From Streptomyces liliifuscus (GTDB taxonomy: Bacteria > Actinomycetota > Actinomycetes > Streptomycetales > Streptomycetaceae): a stretch of DNA of 64,000 nt. The position numbers and the translations under genes were made by a program. Under the pieces are notes generated by a model that worked only from the letters and a program-made list of their open reading frames with translations, was not told the DNA's origin and made no database searches. The DNA lies in assembly GCF_016598615.1 (NCBI RefSeq), contig NZ_CP066831.1:7006001-7070000 (forward strand), given 5' to 3'. Shown one piece after another: positions 25,777-34,074 of this stretch (its first letter is position 1; every line of letters starts with the position of its first letter).

Positions 25777-27195
25777 TCAGGCCGATCCTGCCCCCTGCGG
25801 CGGGGCCGGGAACGGCACGACGGCCACTGTTACGTTGTCGTGGCCCCCGCCGTCCAGCGCGTGGCCCACCAGGACCTGGGCGCTGTGCAGCGGCCGGGCC
25901 GCGGCGTCGGACGGGATGACCTCGGCCATTTCCTCCGCCGCCTCCGCGTAGTTCCACAGTCCGTCGGTGCACACCACCACTACACCCGGCCGGTCCGGCT
26001 TGAAGGAAGCGGTGTGCGGCTCCAGTTCGTACGCGTCCGCCCCGAGCCAGCCCGTGATGGCGTGGGCGCGCTCGTCCGCGTACGCCTCGGCCTCGCTCAT
26101 CAGGCCCGCGGCGACCATCTGGGCGGCCCAGGAGTCGTCCTCGGTGAGCCGGGCCGGGGGTGACGACCGGTCCACGGGCACCCAGTAGGCGCGGCTGTCG
26201 CCGACCCAGCCGACGATCAGCAGGCTGGGGGTGACGACGGAGCCGACGATGGTGCAGGCGGGCGCGTTCACGTGCGGCTGGTGCTCGTGGGCCGGAGCGC
26301 TGCGGTCCGCCAGGGAGTTGACGGCCTCCGCGGCCGCGAGGATCGCGTCGTGCATCGCCTGCTGCGGGTGCGTGCCGCGCGGCAGGGCCGCCAGGAGGGA
26401 CTCGTTGGCCGCGCGGGAGGCGGCCAGGGAGGCCTCGTCGGGGCGGGTCGCCGAGGAGACGCCGTCGCACACGATCGCGACGACCGCGGGCGAACCGTCG
26501 GACAGCGCGGTCGAGGACACGGTGAACGCGTCCTCGTTGCGGTGGTGGCGCAGACCCCGGTCGCTGACCGCGGCCACCGCGCCCAGCTCCTGCTCCATGT
26601 GATCGCGCTCGCGCGGCTGCGCGTGCCCGCAGTTCTCGCAGTAGCCGTCCCGGTCGACCTGGCCCGCGCGGCAGGCCACACAGACCTTCAGGCCCGCGGG
26701 GGGCGTCGGAAGGTCGGCCGTCCGCGGATCGGCGGGCGGCACCTCCGGAGGCAGCGGCGCGGCGAGCGGGTACTCGTCCGGTTCCGCGGACACCTGCGCG
26801 GCGGGCTGCGGCGGCTGCGCGGGGGACTGCAACGGCGGCGGTGCGGGGGACGGCGGCGGTGGTGGTGCGGCCGGGGACGACGGCGGCTGCGCCGGCCGGT
26901 CGAACCGTACGCCCGGGCTGTCGGAGCCGGCCGACTCGCGGCCGTCGATGTCCGTCGGCAGGACCACGGGCGCGGGTGTGTCCGAGGTGTCCACCTCGGG
27001 GGCGACCGGCCAGTCCACGGACGCCGCGGCCGAAGGGGGCCGGGGCGCCGCGCCGTTGACGGCGACCGTGGGGTTGTCGTCCGGTGCTGCGGGTACGGCC
27101 GACAGGTCGTACCCGCACGCACCGCAGAAACGGTCCCCCGACTCCAGCGGCTCCTCGCAGCTGGGGCAGGCGGCCAGTTGAGGCATCTGCGACAT
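25777..27195 (-). CDS. PP2C-type Ser/Thr protein phosphatase with N-terminal zinc ribbon
   Basis: 472 residues. N-terminal CPSCEEPLESGDRFCGACG zinc ribbon, then a long Pro/Ala-rich linker and a second CxxC..CxxC ribbon (CVACRAGQVDRDGYCENCG) at about 175-193, then the PP2C catalytic domain (about 205-465). Metal-binding motifs are SDRGLRHHRNEDAF, VCDGVSSATR, GWVGDSRAYW and CTDGLWNY, ending with HDNVTVAVV. It lies immediately after the PknG-like kinase gene, so it is the likely opposing phosphatase. Start ATG 27195 (TTG 27198 or ATG 27186 also possible), the kinase stop codon being three bases upstream. Confidence 0.93.
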   Translation of the reverse strand: MSQMPQLAACPSCEEPLESGDRFCGACGYDLSAVPAAPDDNPTVAVNGAAPRPPSAAASVDWPVAPEVDTSDTPAPVVLPTDIDGRESAGSDSPGVRFDRPAQPPSSPAAPPPPPSPAPPPLQSPAQPPQPAAQVSAEPDEYPLAAPLPPEVPPADPRTADLPTPPAGLKVCVACRAGQVDRDGYCENCGHAQPRERDHMEQELGAVAAVSDRGLRHHRNEDAFTVSSTALSDGSPAVVAIVCDGVSSATRPDEASLAASRAANESLLAALPRGTHPQQAMHDAILAAAEAVNSLADRSAPAHEHQPHVNAPACTIVGSVVTPSLLIVGWVGDSRAYWVPVDRSSPPARLTEDDSWAAQMVAAGLMSEAEAYADERAHAITGWLGADAYELEPHTASFKPDRPGVVVVCTDGLWNYAEAAEEMAEVIPSDAAARPLHSAQVLVGHALDGGGHDNVTVAVVPFPAPPQGAGSA

Positions 27196-27198
27196 CAA

Positions 27199-29955
27199 TT
27201 ACACCCACGTCCGGGGGCGGTAGCGGTTGGCGCGCTCCACCAGATCGATCCTCTCCTCGCCACGCTGGGCGAGCCGGGCCAGTGTCCGGTACGAGCGCTC
27301 CAGACCGAAGCGCAGGCCCCGCTCGTCCAGGTCGCTGCCGAGCAGTACGGTCCGCGTCCCAGTGCTCGGCGGGGCGGAACCCTGGCTACCGGAGAGTACC
27401 CAGTCCAGGGCGCAACCAAGGACCTCTGTGGACAACTGCTCGCGGCGCACCGCGTCCAGACCGTACCCGTCCAGGGCCTCGACCTGGGCCGCGGCCGAGG
27501 TCAGGTCGTCCAGGAACGGGGCGTCGGGAACTCCCGCACCGGACAGCCCGGGACCGGGAACTCCCGTGCCGGGTACGCCAGCGGCGGGCACCGCCGTCCC
27601 GGACGTACCCAGGGCCGGTGGGCCCGGTGGCGGCGGCGCCGTCTCGGCCAGCCGCTGGCGCAGCCGTGCCCGGACGGCGGCCACCCGGGCCGCCGTGTAG
27701 TGGATCGACGCCTCCGGCACCGACTCCAGCGTCCGTACGGAGCCACGGCGGTCGCCCGCCGCCAGCTGGACGCGGGCCAGGCCGAACGCGGTGCTCACAT
27801 AGCTGGGGTCGGTGGTCCACACCAGGCGGTAGTACTCGGCGGCGTTGTCCAGCTGTCCGAGGACCTCCGCGCACACGCCGAGGGCCAGCTTGGGCGCGGG
27901 CTCGCCGGGGAACGCGTCGTAGATCGCGTCGAAGGACACCGCCGCGATTTCGTGGTCGCCGGTCGCGAGCGCCGCCACGCCCCGGTACCAGACCACCCGC
28001 CAGTCGTCGGGATGGTCCGCCTCCAGCGCTTCGAGCGTCCTGGTCGCCTGGTCGAGCTCGCCCATCTCCAGACGAGCCCGCAGCTCGCGCAGCCGCAGCT
28101 CCAGGGAGCCGGCGGGCGCCGCCTGCAGAGCGGTGATCAGCTCGGCCGGTGCGGAGGTCATCAGCCCGGCCAGGAACCCGGCGTTCGGGTCGCCCGGGTC
28201 CACCCGCGGCACCGGCAGCGCCAGGGCCGCGGCGGCGGTGTTCAGCGGCTTGAGGAGGGATGCCCGAGCGGCTGCGGAGGCCGGCGGCGGGAACGGCGTG
28301 CCGATCGCCCCGGCGGTCCCCCTCGTCGCCACTGCCCCGTTCGTGCCGTTCGTTCTGTTCGTTCCGCTCGCCCCGGCCGTCAGCGCCGGCGCGCCCTTCT
28401 TTCCCCGTACGGGATCGATCCGCACGCCCAGCCGTGACACATCACCGGCCAGTGAGCTGAACAACTCCGTGTCCGTGACCTTCAGTTCGGGTCCGAACAG
28501 GGTGGAAAGCGAGGGCCGGGCGCGTCCCGTCTGCACCGAGACGACCTCGCGCAGCACACCCGTGAGCTGCTCGGCCATCTCCTGCGCGGAGGCGAACCGG
28601 CGGGCCGGGTCGGGGTCGGTGGCGCGCACGAGGAGCCGGTAGAAGGACTCGTACGTGCGGAAGACCTCGATGTTGTCGGGGTCGGGCAGGGAGTCCACGA
28701 AGACGTTCGTGTAGCCCTGGAAGTCGAAGGACAGGACCGCCAGTGTGCGGGCGACCGTGTAGAGGTCCGAGGCGACCGACGGGCCGACATCGGCGACCTC
28801 CGGCGCCTGGTAGCCGACCGTGCCGTAGATGGCCGACTCGTCGTCGTCCATCCTGCGTACCGCGCCCATGTCGATCAGCTTGAGCTGGTCCTCGGTCTGT
28901 ATCGCGTTGTCGACCTTGAAGTCGCAGTACAGGAGGTTGCGGCTGTGCAGATGACCGAGGGCCTCAAGCGCCTCGATGCCGTACGCGCAGGCCTGCTCCA
29001 CCGGCAGCGGGTCGCGCTTGCCGGCCGCCGTGCGGCGGCCGTTGGCGATCTCCTTGAGGGACTTGCCGCCCACGTACTCCATGACGATGTACCCGTCCAG
29101 CGAACCCGTCCGCTGGTCGAGGTGCTCCACGAAGTTGTAGATCCGCACGATGTTGGAGTGCTCGATCTCGGCGAGGAAGCGGCGCTCGGAGATCGCCGCC
29201 GCCATCGCGTCCTGGTCGCCCGTGTCCAGGAGGCCCTTGAGGACCACCCAGCGGTCGGACACCGCACGGTCGACGGCGAGATAGACCCAGCCGAGCCCGC
29301 CGTGCGCCAGGCAGCCCACGACCTCGTACTGGCCGTGCACGATGTCGCCGGTCTGCAGCTTCGGCACGAACGAGTACGGGTGGCCGCACTTGGTGCAGAA
29401 ACCCTCCGTACGGCCGGACCGCTCGCCGCGCGAACGCCCCACCGGCGCACCGCAGTCGGAGCGCGAGCAGAACCGCTTGCGCTCGGGGACCTCGGGATTC
29501 TCCTGGATCATCACGCGCGGGTCGGGCCGCGGCACGTCCGGGACCTGCACCAGGCCTACGCCGAGCCGGCCGCGCCCCGAGGACCCGGCGGTCGAGCCGG
29601 AGCTGCGCACCGACACCGAGCGGCCCGTCGTCCGGCCCGACACCGAGCGCGAGAGACGGCCCGACACCGAGCGCCGCGACTGGGACGACCGGGACGAGGC
29701 CCGTGAGGAGGCGCGGGAGCTGGAGCGCGAACTGGCGCTGCCCGAACTCCGCGAACCGCCCCTGCCGCCGCCGGTGATCCCGGTCGGCGGGGAGCCCACC
29801 ATGCCGGTCGACGAGACGACCGGGGCCAGCCCGCAGGTGTCGCAGTACAGCTCGCCGCCGCCCATGTCCTCGTACGACCCCGAGCAGCCCGGACGCTGAC
29901 ACGGTTGCTGCGAACTCTGCCCACTCGCTTCGGTGTTGACGTTCTGCTGACTCAC
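27199..29955 (-). CDS. pknG: PknG-like Ser/Thr protein kinase with rubredoxin-like and TPR regions
   Basis: 918 residues, longer than mycobacterial PknG (about 750). Order: an added zinc module (CQRPGC...CDTC, 19-41); a Ser/Arg repeat tract (about 66-125); a rubredoxin-like element with CSRSDC and CTKC (about 163-190) followed by the family's PYSFVPKLQTGDIVHGQYEV; the kinase domain with G-loop AHGGLGWVYLA, catalytic lysine in WVVLKGLL (about 240), catalytic loop YCDFKVDN and metal motif LIDMGAV, all characteristic of PknG rather than Hanks-type PknB; an insert of Asn/Thr/Gly repeats; then TPR-like helices. PknG regulates 2-oxoglutarate/glutamate metabolism via FHA proteins in mycobacteria and corynebacteria. 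GTG 29955 overlaps the upstream stop as GTGA. Confidence 0.93.
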   Translation of the reverse strand: MSQQNVNTEASGQSSQQPCQRPGCSGSYEDMGGGELYCDTCGLAPVVSSTGMVGSPPTGITGGGRGGSRSSGSASSRSSSRASSRASSRSSQSRRSVSGRLSRSVSGRTTGRSVSVRSSGSTAGSSGRGRLGVGLVQVPDVPRPDPRVMIQENPEVPERKRFCSRSDCGAPVGRSRGERSGRTEGFCTKCGHPYSFVPKLQTGDIVHGQYEVVGCLAHGGLGWVYLAVDRAVSDRWVVLKGLLDTGDQDAMAAAISERRFLAEIEHSNIVRIYNFVEHLDQRTGSLDGYIVMEYVGGKSLKEIANGRRTAAGKRDPLPVEQACAYGIEALEALGHLHSRNLLYCDFKVDNAIQTEDQLKLIDMGAVRRMDDDESAIYGTVGYQAPEVADVGPSVASDLYTVARTLAVLSFDFQGYTNVFVDSLPDPDNIEVFRTYESFYRLLVRATDPDPARRFASAQEMAEQLTGVLREVVSVQTGRARPSLSTLFGPELKVTDTELFSSLAGDVSRLGVRIDPVRGKKGAPALTAGASGTNRTNGTNGAVATRGTAGAIGTPFPPPASAAARASLLKPLNTAAAALALPVPRVDPGDPNAGFLAGLMTSAPAELITALQAAPAGSLELRLRELRARLEMGELDQATRTLEALEADHPDDWRVVWYRGVAALATGDHEIAAVSFDAIYDAFPGEPAPKLALGVCAEVLGQLDNAAEYYRLVWTTDPSYVSTAFGLARVQLAAGDRRGSVRTLESVPEASIHYTAARVAAVRARLRQRLAETAPPPPGPPALGTSGTAVPAAGVPGTGVPGPGLSGAGVPDAPFLDDLTSAAAQVEALDGYGLDAVRREQLSTEVLGCALDWVLSGSQGSAPPSTGTRTVLLGSDLDERGLRFGLERSYRTLARLAQRGEERIDLVERANRYRPRTWV

Positions 29956-31274
29956 GATTCCCCCCTCCGGTCCTGTGGTCCGCCGTGCCCGGGGACCCTG
30001 GGCACCAGCACTTCGGCGGCCGCGTGCTGGTAGCGCAGCACCGCCTGTTCCGCCACACGCAGGTCGCAGGGCGCGCTCCACAGCATGCGGCGCGCCGCGT
30101 CGTACCGCTCCACCAGCAGCGGGTCCTCGGCGAAGCCGTGCCGGGCGACCTTCGCCTTGTACGCGTCGAGACGGCCGCGCAGCTCCGCGCGGACCGCGAG
30201 CGGCGCGGTGACCGCGGTCAACGACTCGCGGGCGCGCAGCAGTTCGTCGTCGGCCTTCGCCTCCAGGGACTCCAGGAGCGGCGAGAGGCGGTGCCACTGG
30301 GCGTGCCTGCGGTACTCGGCGGCCGTCGCCAGCTGTTCCTGCAGCGCGGTCGGCGGGCCGCTCACCGCGGGCACCTCGGACGCGGCGATCTTCGCCAGGA
30401 CCTCCCCGCGGGCACTTCGCGCCTCGGCGAGTGTGCGGTCCGCGCGGCTGAGCACGTCCCGCAGCCGCACCAGCCGCGCCTCCGCGTCCTGCCGCACGGT
30501 GAGCACGGCGTCGATCTCGCGGCGCACTTCCTCAAGGGCGCGCGCCTCGCGGTCGTAGCGCGTGGTGTCGGGGCGGCCGCCGCCCGGCGCCGAACTGCCC
30601 TGCGCGGGCAGCCAGAAGTCCAGCGGATCGGACACCACCCGCTCGCGCAGCGCGGTCAGGGTGCGGGTGATCCGCTCCAGGTCGTCGCCCGAGGGGTGCT
30701 CACCGGGCCGTACGCCCACCGAGTGCGCGAGCTGGCGGGTGCGCTGCAACTCCGCGGCCAGTAAATCGATCCGGGCGGGCAGTGCCGACCACACGGCGTC
30801 GGCCGTCACGACCATGTCCAGCGAGGTCGCGTACAACTCGTTCATGCGCTCCACGAGTTCGGCGAGCGAGAAGCGCTCGCTGAGCTTGCCCGTGCCCGCC
30901 ATTGTGGGCGCGGCGGCCGTCGCGGACGCGCTGCCGGCGACCGTGACGCTCTCGCCGCGCAGCAGCTCCGTCAGCTCCATCAGGTCGTCGCGGTTCGACC
31001 AGCGTCTGCGGGAGCGGATCTCCCGCGCGGAGCGCAACGCGTCGGCGTACGCGTCGAAGTACGCCCAGAGCAGGGAGATCGACGCCTCGGCGGCGCCCCA
31101 GCGCTCTTTGGTCGTACCAGTGAGCTCGGCGCCTTCGAGGAGTCTGCGGCCCGCGTGGTCCTGCAGGGCGAGGAGCGAGGTCTCGATGGCCTCGTGCTCC
31201 GCGCCGAGCCGCGCCAGCGCACGGTCCACCTCGTCCCGGTCCATCACCGGCCCGGAGGGTCCCGTGACGCCCAT
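29952..31274 (-). CDS. Cytoplasmic helical protein of unknown function in the pknG operon; contains a TTA codon
   Basis: 440 residues, almost entirely predicted helix, with long coiled-coil-like stretches (for example YDREARALEEVRREIDAVLTVRQDAEARLVRLRDVL). No signal peptide, membrane segment or catalytic motif. I do not recognise the family. It lies between the GlnH-like and PknG-like genes, where mycobacterial operons have nothing; its stop overlaps pknG as GTGA. It contains an in-frame TTA codon at 30764-30762 (the Leu-Leu pair in RIDLLAAEL), a codon read in Streptomyces by the bldA tRNA, which ties its translation and perhaps that of coupled pknG to development. ATG 31274 has an AGGGG ahead. 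Probably an adaptor between membrane sensor and kinase (inference). Confidence 0.85.
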   Translation of the reverse strand: MGVTGPSGPVMDRDEVDRALARLGAEHEAIETSLLALQDHAGRRLLEGAELTGTTKERWGAAEASISLLWAYFDAYADALRSAREIRSRRRWSNRDDLMELTELLRGESVTVAGSASATAAAPTMAGTGKLSERFSLAELVERMNELYATSLDMVVTADAVWSALPARIDLLAAELQRTRQLAHSVGVRPGEHPSGDDLERITRTLTALRERVVSDPLDFWLPAQGSSAPGGGRPDTTRYDREARALEEVRREIDAVLTVRQDAEARLVRLRDVLSRADRTLAEARSARGEVLAKIAASEVPAVSGPPTALQEQLATAAEYRRHAQWHRLSPLLESLEAKADDELLRARESLTAVTAPLAVRAELRGRLDAYKAKVARHGFAEDPLLVERYDAARRMLWSAPCDLRVAEQAVLRYQHAAAEVLVPRVPGHGGPQDRRGES

Positions 31275-31367
31275 CGATCACCCCTCGCTTCGTGAAGAAC
31301 TGCGTGAAGAACTTTTGTGAAGTACCGCATGAAGAACTGTTCGTGAGGAACTACTGGAACATTCCCG

Positions 31368-32381
31368 CTACTTGTACTGAACCGCGGGCGGCCCGTCGCC
31401 CTTGCCGAGCGTCCCGGCGAGCCAGGTGTTGTACGACTTCTGCCAGTCGGCCTTGCGGTAGTCCACCAGGATCTGGTTGACCCGGCGTATCAGATCGGTT
31501 GCGTCCTTCTTCATCGCCACGCCGTAGTACTCGTCCGTGAACGGCTTGCCCTTGAGCTGGACCGTGGGGTCCTGTGCGGCCTGGCTCGCGGCGAGCGCGC
31601 CGTCGGTCACCACGGCGTCGACCTCACCGAGCTGCAGCCGCACCAGGCAGTCGAGTTGGCTCGGCACGACGGTGCTGATGTCGGCGGACTTGGGGATGAC
31701 GGTCCCCAGGTCCGCTTTCAGTTTGTCGAGGGCGATCGAGCCCGACGCCGAGCAGATCCGCTTGTTCGCGAGCGTGTCGTCGTATCCCTTGATGTCCGAC
31801 TTCTTCGGGGCGAGCACCTGCTGGCCGGTCTTGAAGTAGGGCGAGGAGAACGCCACGAGACCCAGCCGCTCGCAGTTGATCGTCATGGTGCGCACCACCA
31901 TGTCGACATCGCCGCGCTGGATCGCCGGGATGCGCTCGTTGGTCGGGATGGCGCGGAAGACGACCTTGTCCGGGTCGCCGAGAATGTCTTGGGCGATCGC
32001 GTGCACGAGATCGATGTCGAAGCCTTCCAACTCGGCTTTCTTCGCCTCGCTGTTCGGGTCGCGGTAGCCCCAGCGGTAGCTGTTCTGGTCGACGCCGACC
32101 GTCAGAGAGCCCTTCTCCTTGATCTTCTGGATGGTCGCACCGTCCTGGGGGCCGGAGTCCGGTGCCAGGCTCTGGTCCTCGGGGTCCACGCAGTCCTCCG
32201 CCCGGGCCTGGGAGCCCTGGGCCACACCCTGGCCGTCGGCGTCCGTGCCGCCGTCCTCGCGGCTCTGGGCCACCGGCAGCAGCAGCGCGAACACCGCCGC
32301 GAGGGCGCAGACGACCGCCATCGCCCCCACCCCGCCCCAGCCCCTCAGACTGGTCCGCAAACGCCGTGCGTTCATCGTCAT
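31368..32381 (-). CDS. glnH: GlnH-like amino-acid-binding protein with N-terminal membrane anchor
   Basis: Periplasmic binding protein type 2 (family 3 solute-binding), 337 residues. The ligand-binding domain starts at KIKEKGSLTVGVDQNSYRWGYRD and contains FDIDLVHAIAQDILG, NERIPAIQRGDVDMVVRTMTIN and SPYFKTGQQVLAP, typical of glutamine/glutamate-binding proteins. GlnH in the mycobacterial GlnX-GlnH-PknG route binds Asp/Glu. There is no lipobox: a hydrophobic helix (GAMAVVCALAAVFALLLPVA) anchors it instead. No permease or ATPase is encoded with it, consistent with a sensor rather than a transporter. ATG 32381 follows GAGAGGGGG. Confidence 0.88.
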   Translation of the reverse strand: MTMNARRLRTSLRGWGGVGAMAVVCALAAVFALLLPVAQSREDGGTDADGQGVAQGSQARAEDCVDPEDQSLAPDSGPQDGATIQKIKEKGSLTVGVDQNSYRWGYRDPNSEAKKAELEGFDIDLVHAIAQDILGDPDKVVFRAIPTNERIPAIQRGDVDMVVRTMTINCERLGLVAFSSPYFKTGQQVLAPKKSDIKGYDDTLANKRICSASGSIALDKLKADLGTVIPKSADISTVVPSQLDCLVRLQLGEVDAVVTDGALAASQAAQDPTVQLKGKPFTDEYYGVAMKKDATDLIRRVNQILVDYRKADWQKSYNTWLAGTLGKGDGPPAVQYK

Positions 32382-32389
32382 GCCCCCTC

Positions 32390-33847
32390 TCACCGGTACT
32401 CCGACAGCCTGCGCCCGATGCCGAGCACCGCGCCGGCCGCGGCCAGCACCGCGAGGACCGCGGCGCCCACCACCAGGCCGTTCATCGCGCCCCGGCCGTC
32501 TCCGGCGGCCTGCTTGAACTCGGTCTCCTCGTGGTCGATCGCCGCCTTCAGGGCCGCGTCGACGTTCCTGAAGCACTCGCCCGTCGGCTTCTTGTCGTCG
32601 GAGCCGATCACCCGGTCCAGCGCGCCCTGGTAGTTGCCCAGGTTGTCCTGCGTGCGGGCTTCGTCATGCCGGTCCTTCCAGACCTCCATGTTCGCCGTCG
32701 CGTCCTTGACCGGCTTCATGCCCGCGCTGTCGTCGGCGAGGCCCTCGGCGGCGGCCAGCTTCGCGGTGAGGTCCTTCATCTGCTTCTTGTAGTCCTCGTC
32801 GAAGACGTCCAGCGTCCTCTTGTTCGTGCCCGTGCCCTCTGTCCTGGTCTCCGCGCCGCGGGCGACCAGTGTGAGGTTCTCGTTGCCCCGGGCCTTGAGC
32901 GAGGCGATCCGGGCGTCGTTCAGCGTGTTCAGCGAGCGGACCGCGTTGTCGTACGAGTCGTTCAGGCCGGCGCGGGCGACGCTGTGACCGACGACCAGCC
33001 ACAGCAGGACGACCGTGGAGGCGGCCGTGGCGGCGACCAGGCCGTGGTTCAGCACACGGTTCGTACGGCGGTAGTTGCGGTGCTGGGCCCAGGCGAGGCC
33101 GCCGATGGCCAGGACGCCGGCGCCGATCGCGATCCACGGGTAGGGCGTCGCGTCGTCGTAGTCGGCGCGCAGGTGCTGGTTCTCCACCGTGTAGAGACGC
33201 TCGGCGTCATCGAGCATCACCTGCATCTTCGAGTTCGCGTACCGGAGGTAGGCGCCGCCGAGGGGGAAGCCCTGGCGGTTGTTGGCCCGGGCGCGCTCCA
33301 CCAGGCCCTTGTACTCGGGCAGCAGCCTGTTCAGCTTGGTGATGGTCTTCTCGGAGGCGGAGCCCGGTTCCGAGTTGGCGGCCGCGGTGACCAGCTTCTC
33401 CGCCGCGTTGTTGATGTCCTTCTCGTAGAGGTCGCGGGACGCCTTCGTCTCCTGGCCGCCCGCGAGGAAGCCGCTGGACGCGGCCGTGTTGGCGTCGGCG
33501 AGGGAGCGGTAGATGTCCGCCGCGTCGGCGCTCAGCGGCTGGCTGCTGTGCAGCACGTCGTCCGCGGCGGCCGAACGATCCGTCATCTGCCAGGCGGTGA
33601 CCGCCCCGAACGCGACGACGAGGAGGGCGAGCACCGCGCCGATGATGCGCAGCCGGCCGGGTTCGGTGGTCGCCGCGGCACGCAGCTGGTCGACGCCCTC
33701 CGCCCACGCCGTACGGCGGGGAGGCCCGGTGTCGGGCACGGCGGAGCGGACCTGCGGTCCGGGCGGCGGGGCCTGCGGCGGCACCGCGGGCATGGTGGGC
33801 GCGGGCGCCCCCGGTGGCGCCGTACTGCCCTTCTGCTGATATGTCAC
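32390..33847 (-). CDS. glnX: GlnX-like four-helix membrane sensor
   Basis: 485 residues. After a Pro-rich cytoplasmic tail there are four membrane helices: about 68-87, 237-254, 270-290 and 453-475. Two extracytoplasmic domains of about 150 residues lie between helices 1-2 and 3-4 and are helical, rich in Asp/Lys/Ala. This topology and gene context match mycobacterial GlnX, which relays binding-protein state to PknG. Sequence identity cannot be judged here. Starts at GTG 33847, preceded by GGGGGAGG, and a possible 7-codon ORF ends inside it. First gene of the seven-gene operon. Confidence 0.85.
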   Translation of the reverse strand: MTYQQKGSTAPPGAPAPTMPAVPPQAPPPGPQVRSAVPDTGPPRRTAWAEGVDQLRAAATTEPGRLRIIGAVLALLVVAFGAVTAWQMTDRSAAADDVLHSSQPLSADAADIYRSLADANTAASSGFLAGGQETKASRDLYEKDINNAAEKLVTAAANSEPGSASEKTITKLNRLLPEYKGLVERARANNRQGFPLGGAYLRYANSKMQVMLDDAERLYTVENQHLRADYDDATPYPWIAIGAGVLAIGGLAWAQHRNYRRTNRVLNHGLVAATAASTVVLLWLVVGHSVARAGLNDSYDNAVRSLNTLNDARIASLKARGNENLTLVARGAETRTEGTGTNKRTLDVFDEDYKKQMKDLTAKLAAAEGLADDSAGMKPVKDATANMEVWKDRHDEARTQDNLGNYQGALDRVIGSDDKKPTGECFRNVDAALKAAIDHEETEFKQAAGDGRGAMNGLVVGAAVLAVLAAAGAVLGIGRRLSEYR

Positions 33848-33867
33848 TCGACCTCCCCCATGGTCAT
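33844..33867 (-). CDS. Possible 7-residue leader ORF upstream of glnX
   Basis: ATG 33867 (MTMGEVE) ends with TGA at 33846-33844, overlapping glnX's GTG in another frame as GTGA. It has a strong GGAGGTGA at 33882-33875, seven bases before its ATG, stronger than expected by accident, and glnX has its own GGGGGAGG inside this tiny frame. It might couple or pace glnX translation. There is no regulatory peptide motif, such as repeated Gln/Glu codons, so it may be coincidental. Confidence 0.3.
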   Translation of the reverse strand: MTMGEVE

Positions 33868-34074
33868 AGGCCGGTCACCTCCTCCCGGGCGCCAGGAAGC
33901 GCGGGAAGAGGTGCACGGCCGCAAGTATCGCCGCCGGGACTGACATCCGCACAGGCCTTGCGGCGATCTTGTTCGGATTGCAGCAAGGCCTTGCCCGGAT
34001 CGCAGCACGGCGAAGATCCCGTACCACCCCTGCCCATGAATACGCCAACCCGAACTGTTCGGTTCCCGGCGCGC
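33868..34074 (-). other. Promoter region of the glnX-pknG operon
   Basis: About 205 bases between csnK and glnX. It contains a degenerate direct repeat: GGCCTTGCG.. with GGATTGCAGCAA and GGCCTTGCC.. with GGATCGCAGCAC (about 33953-34013). It carries the presumed glnX promoter on the minus strand; no specific boxes are assignable. Confidence 0.45.
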
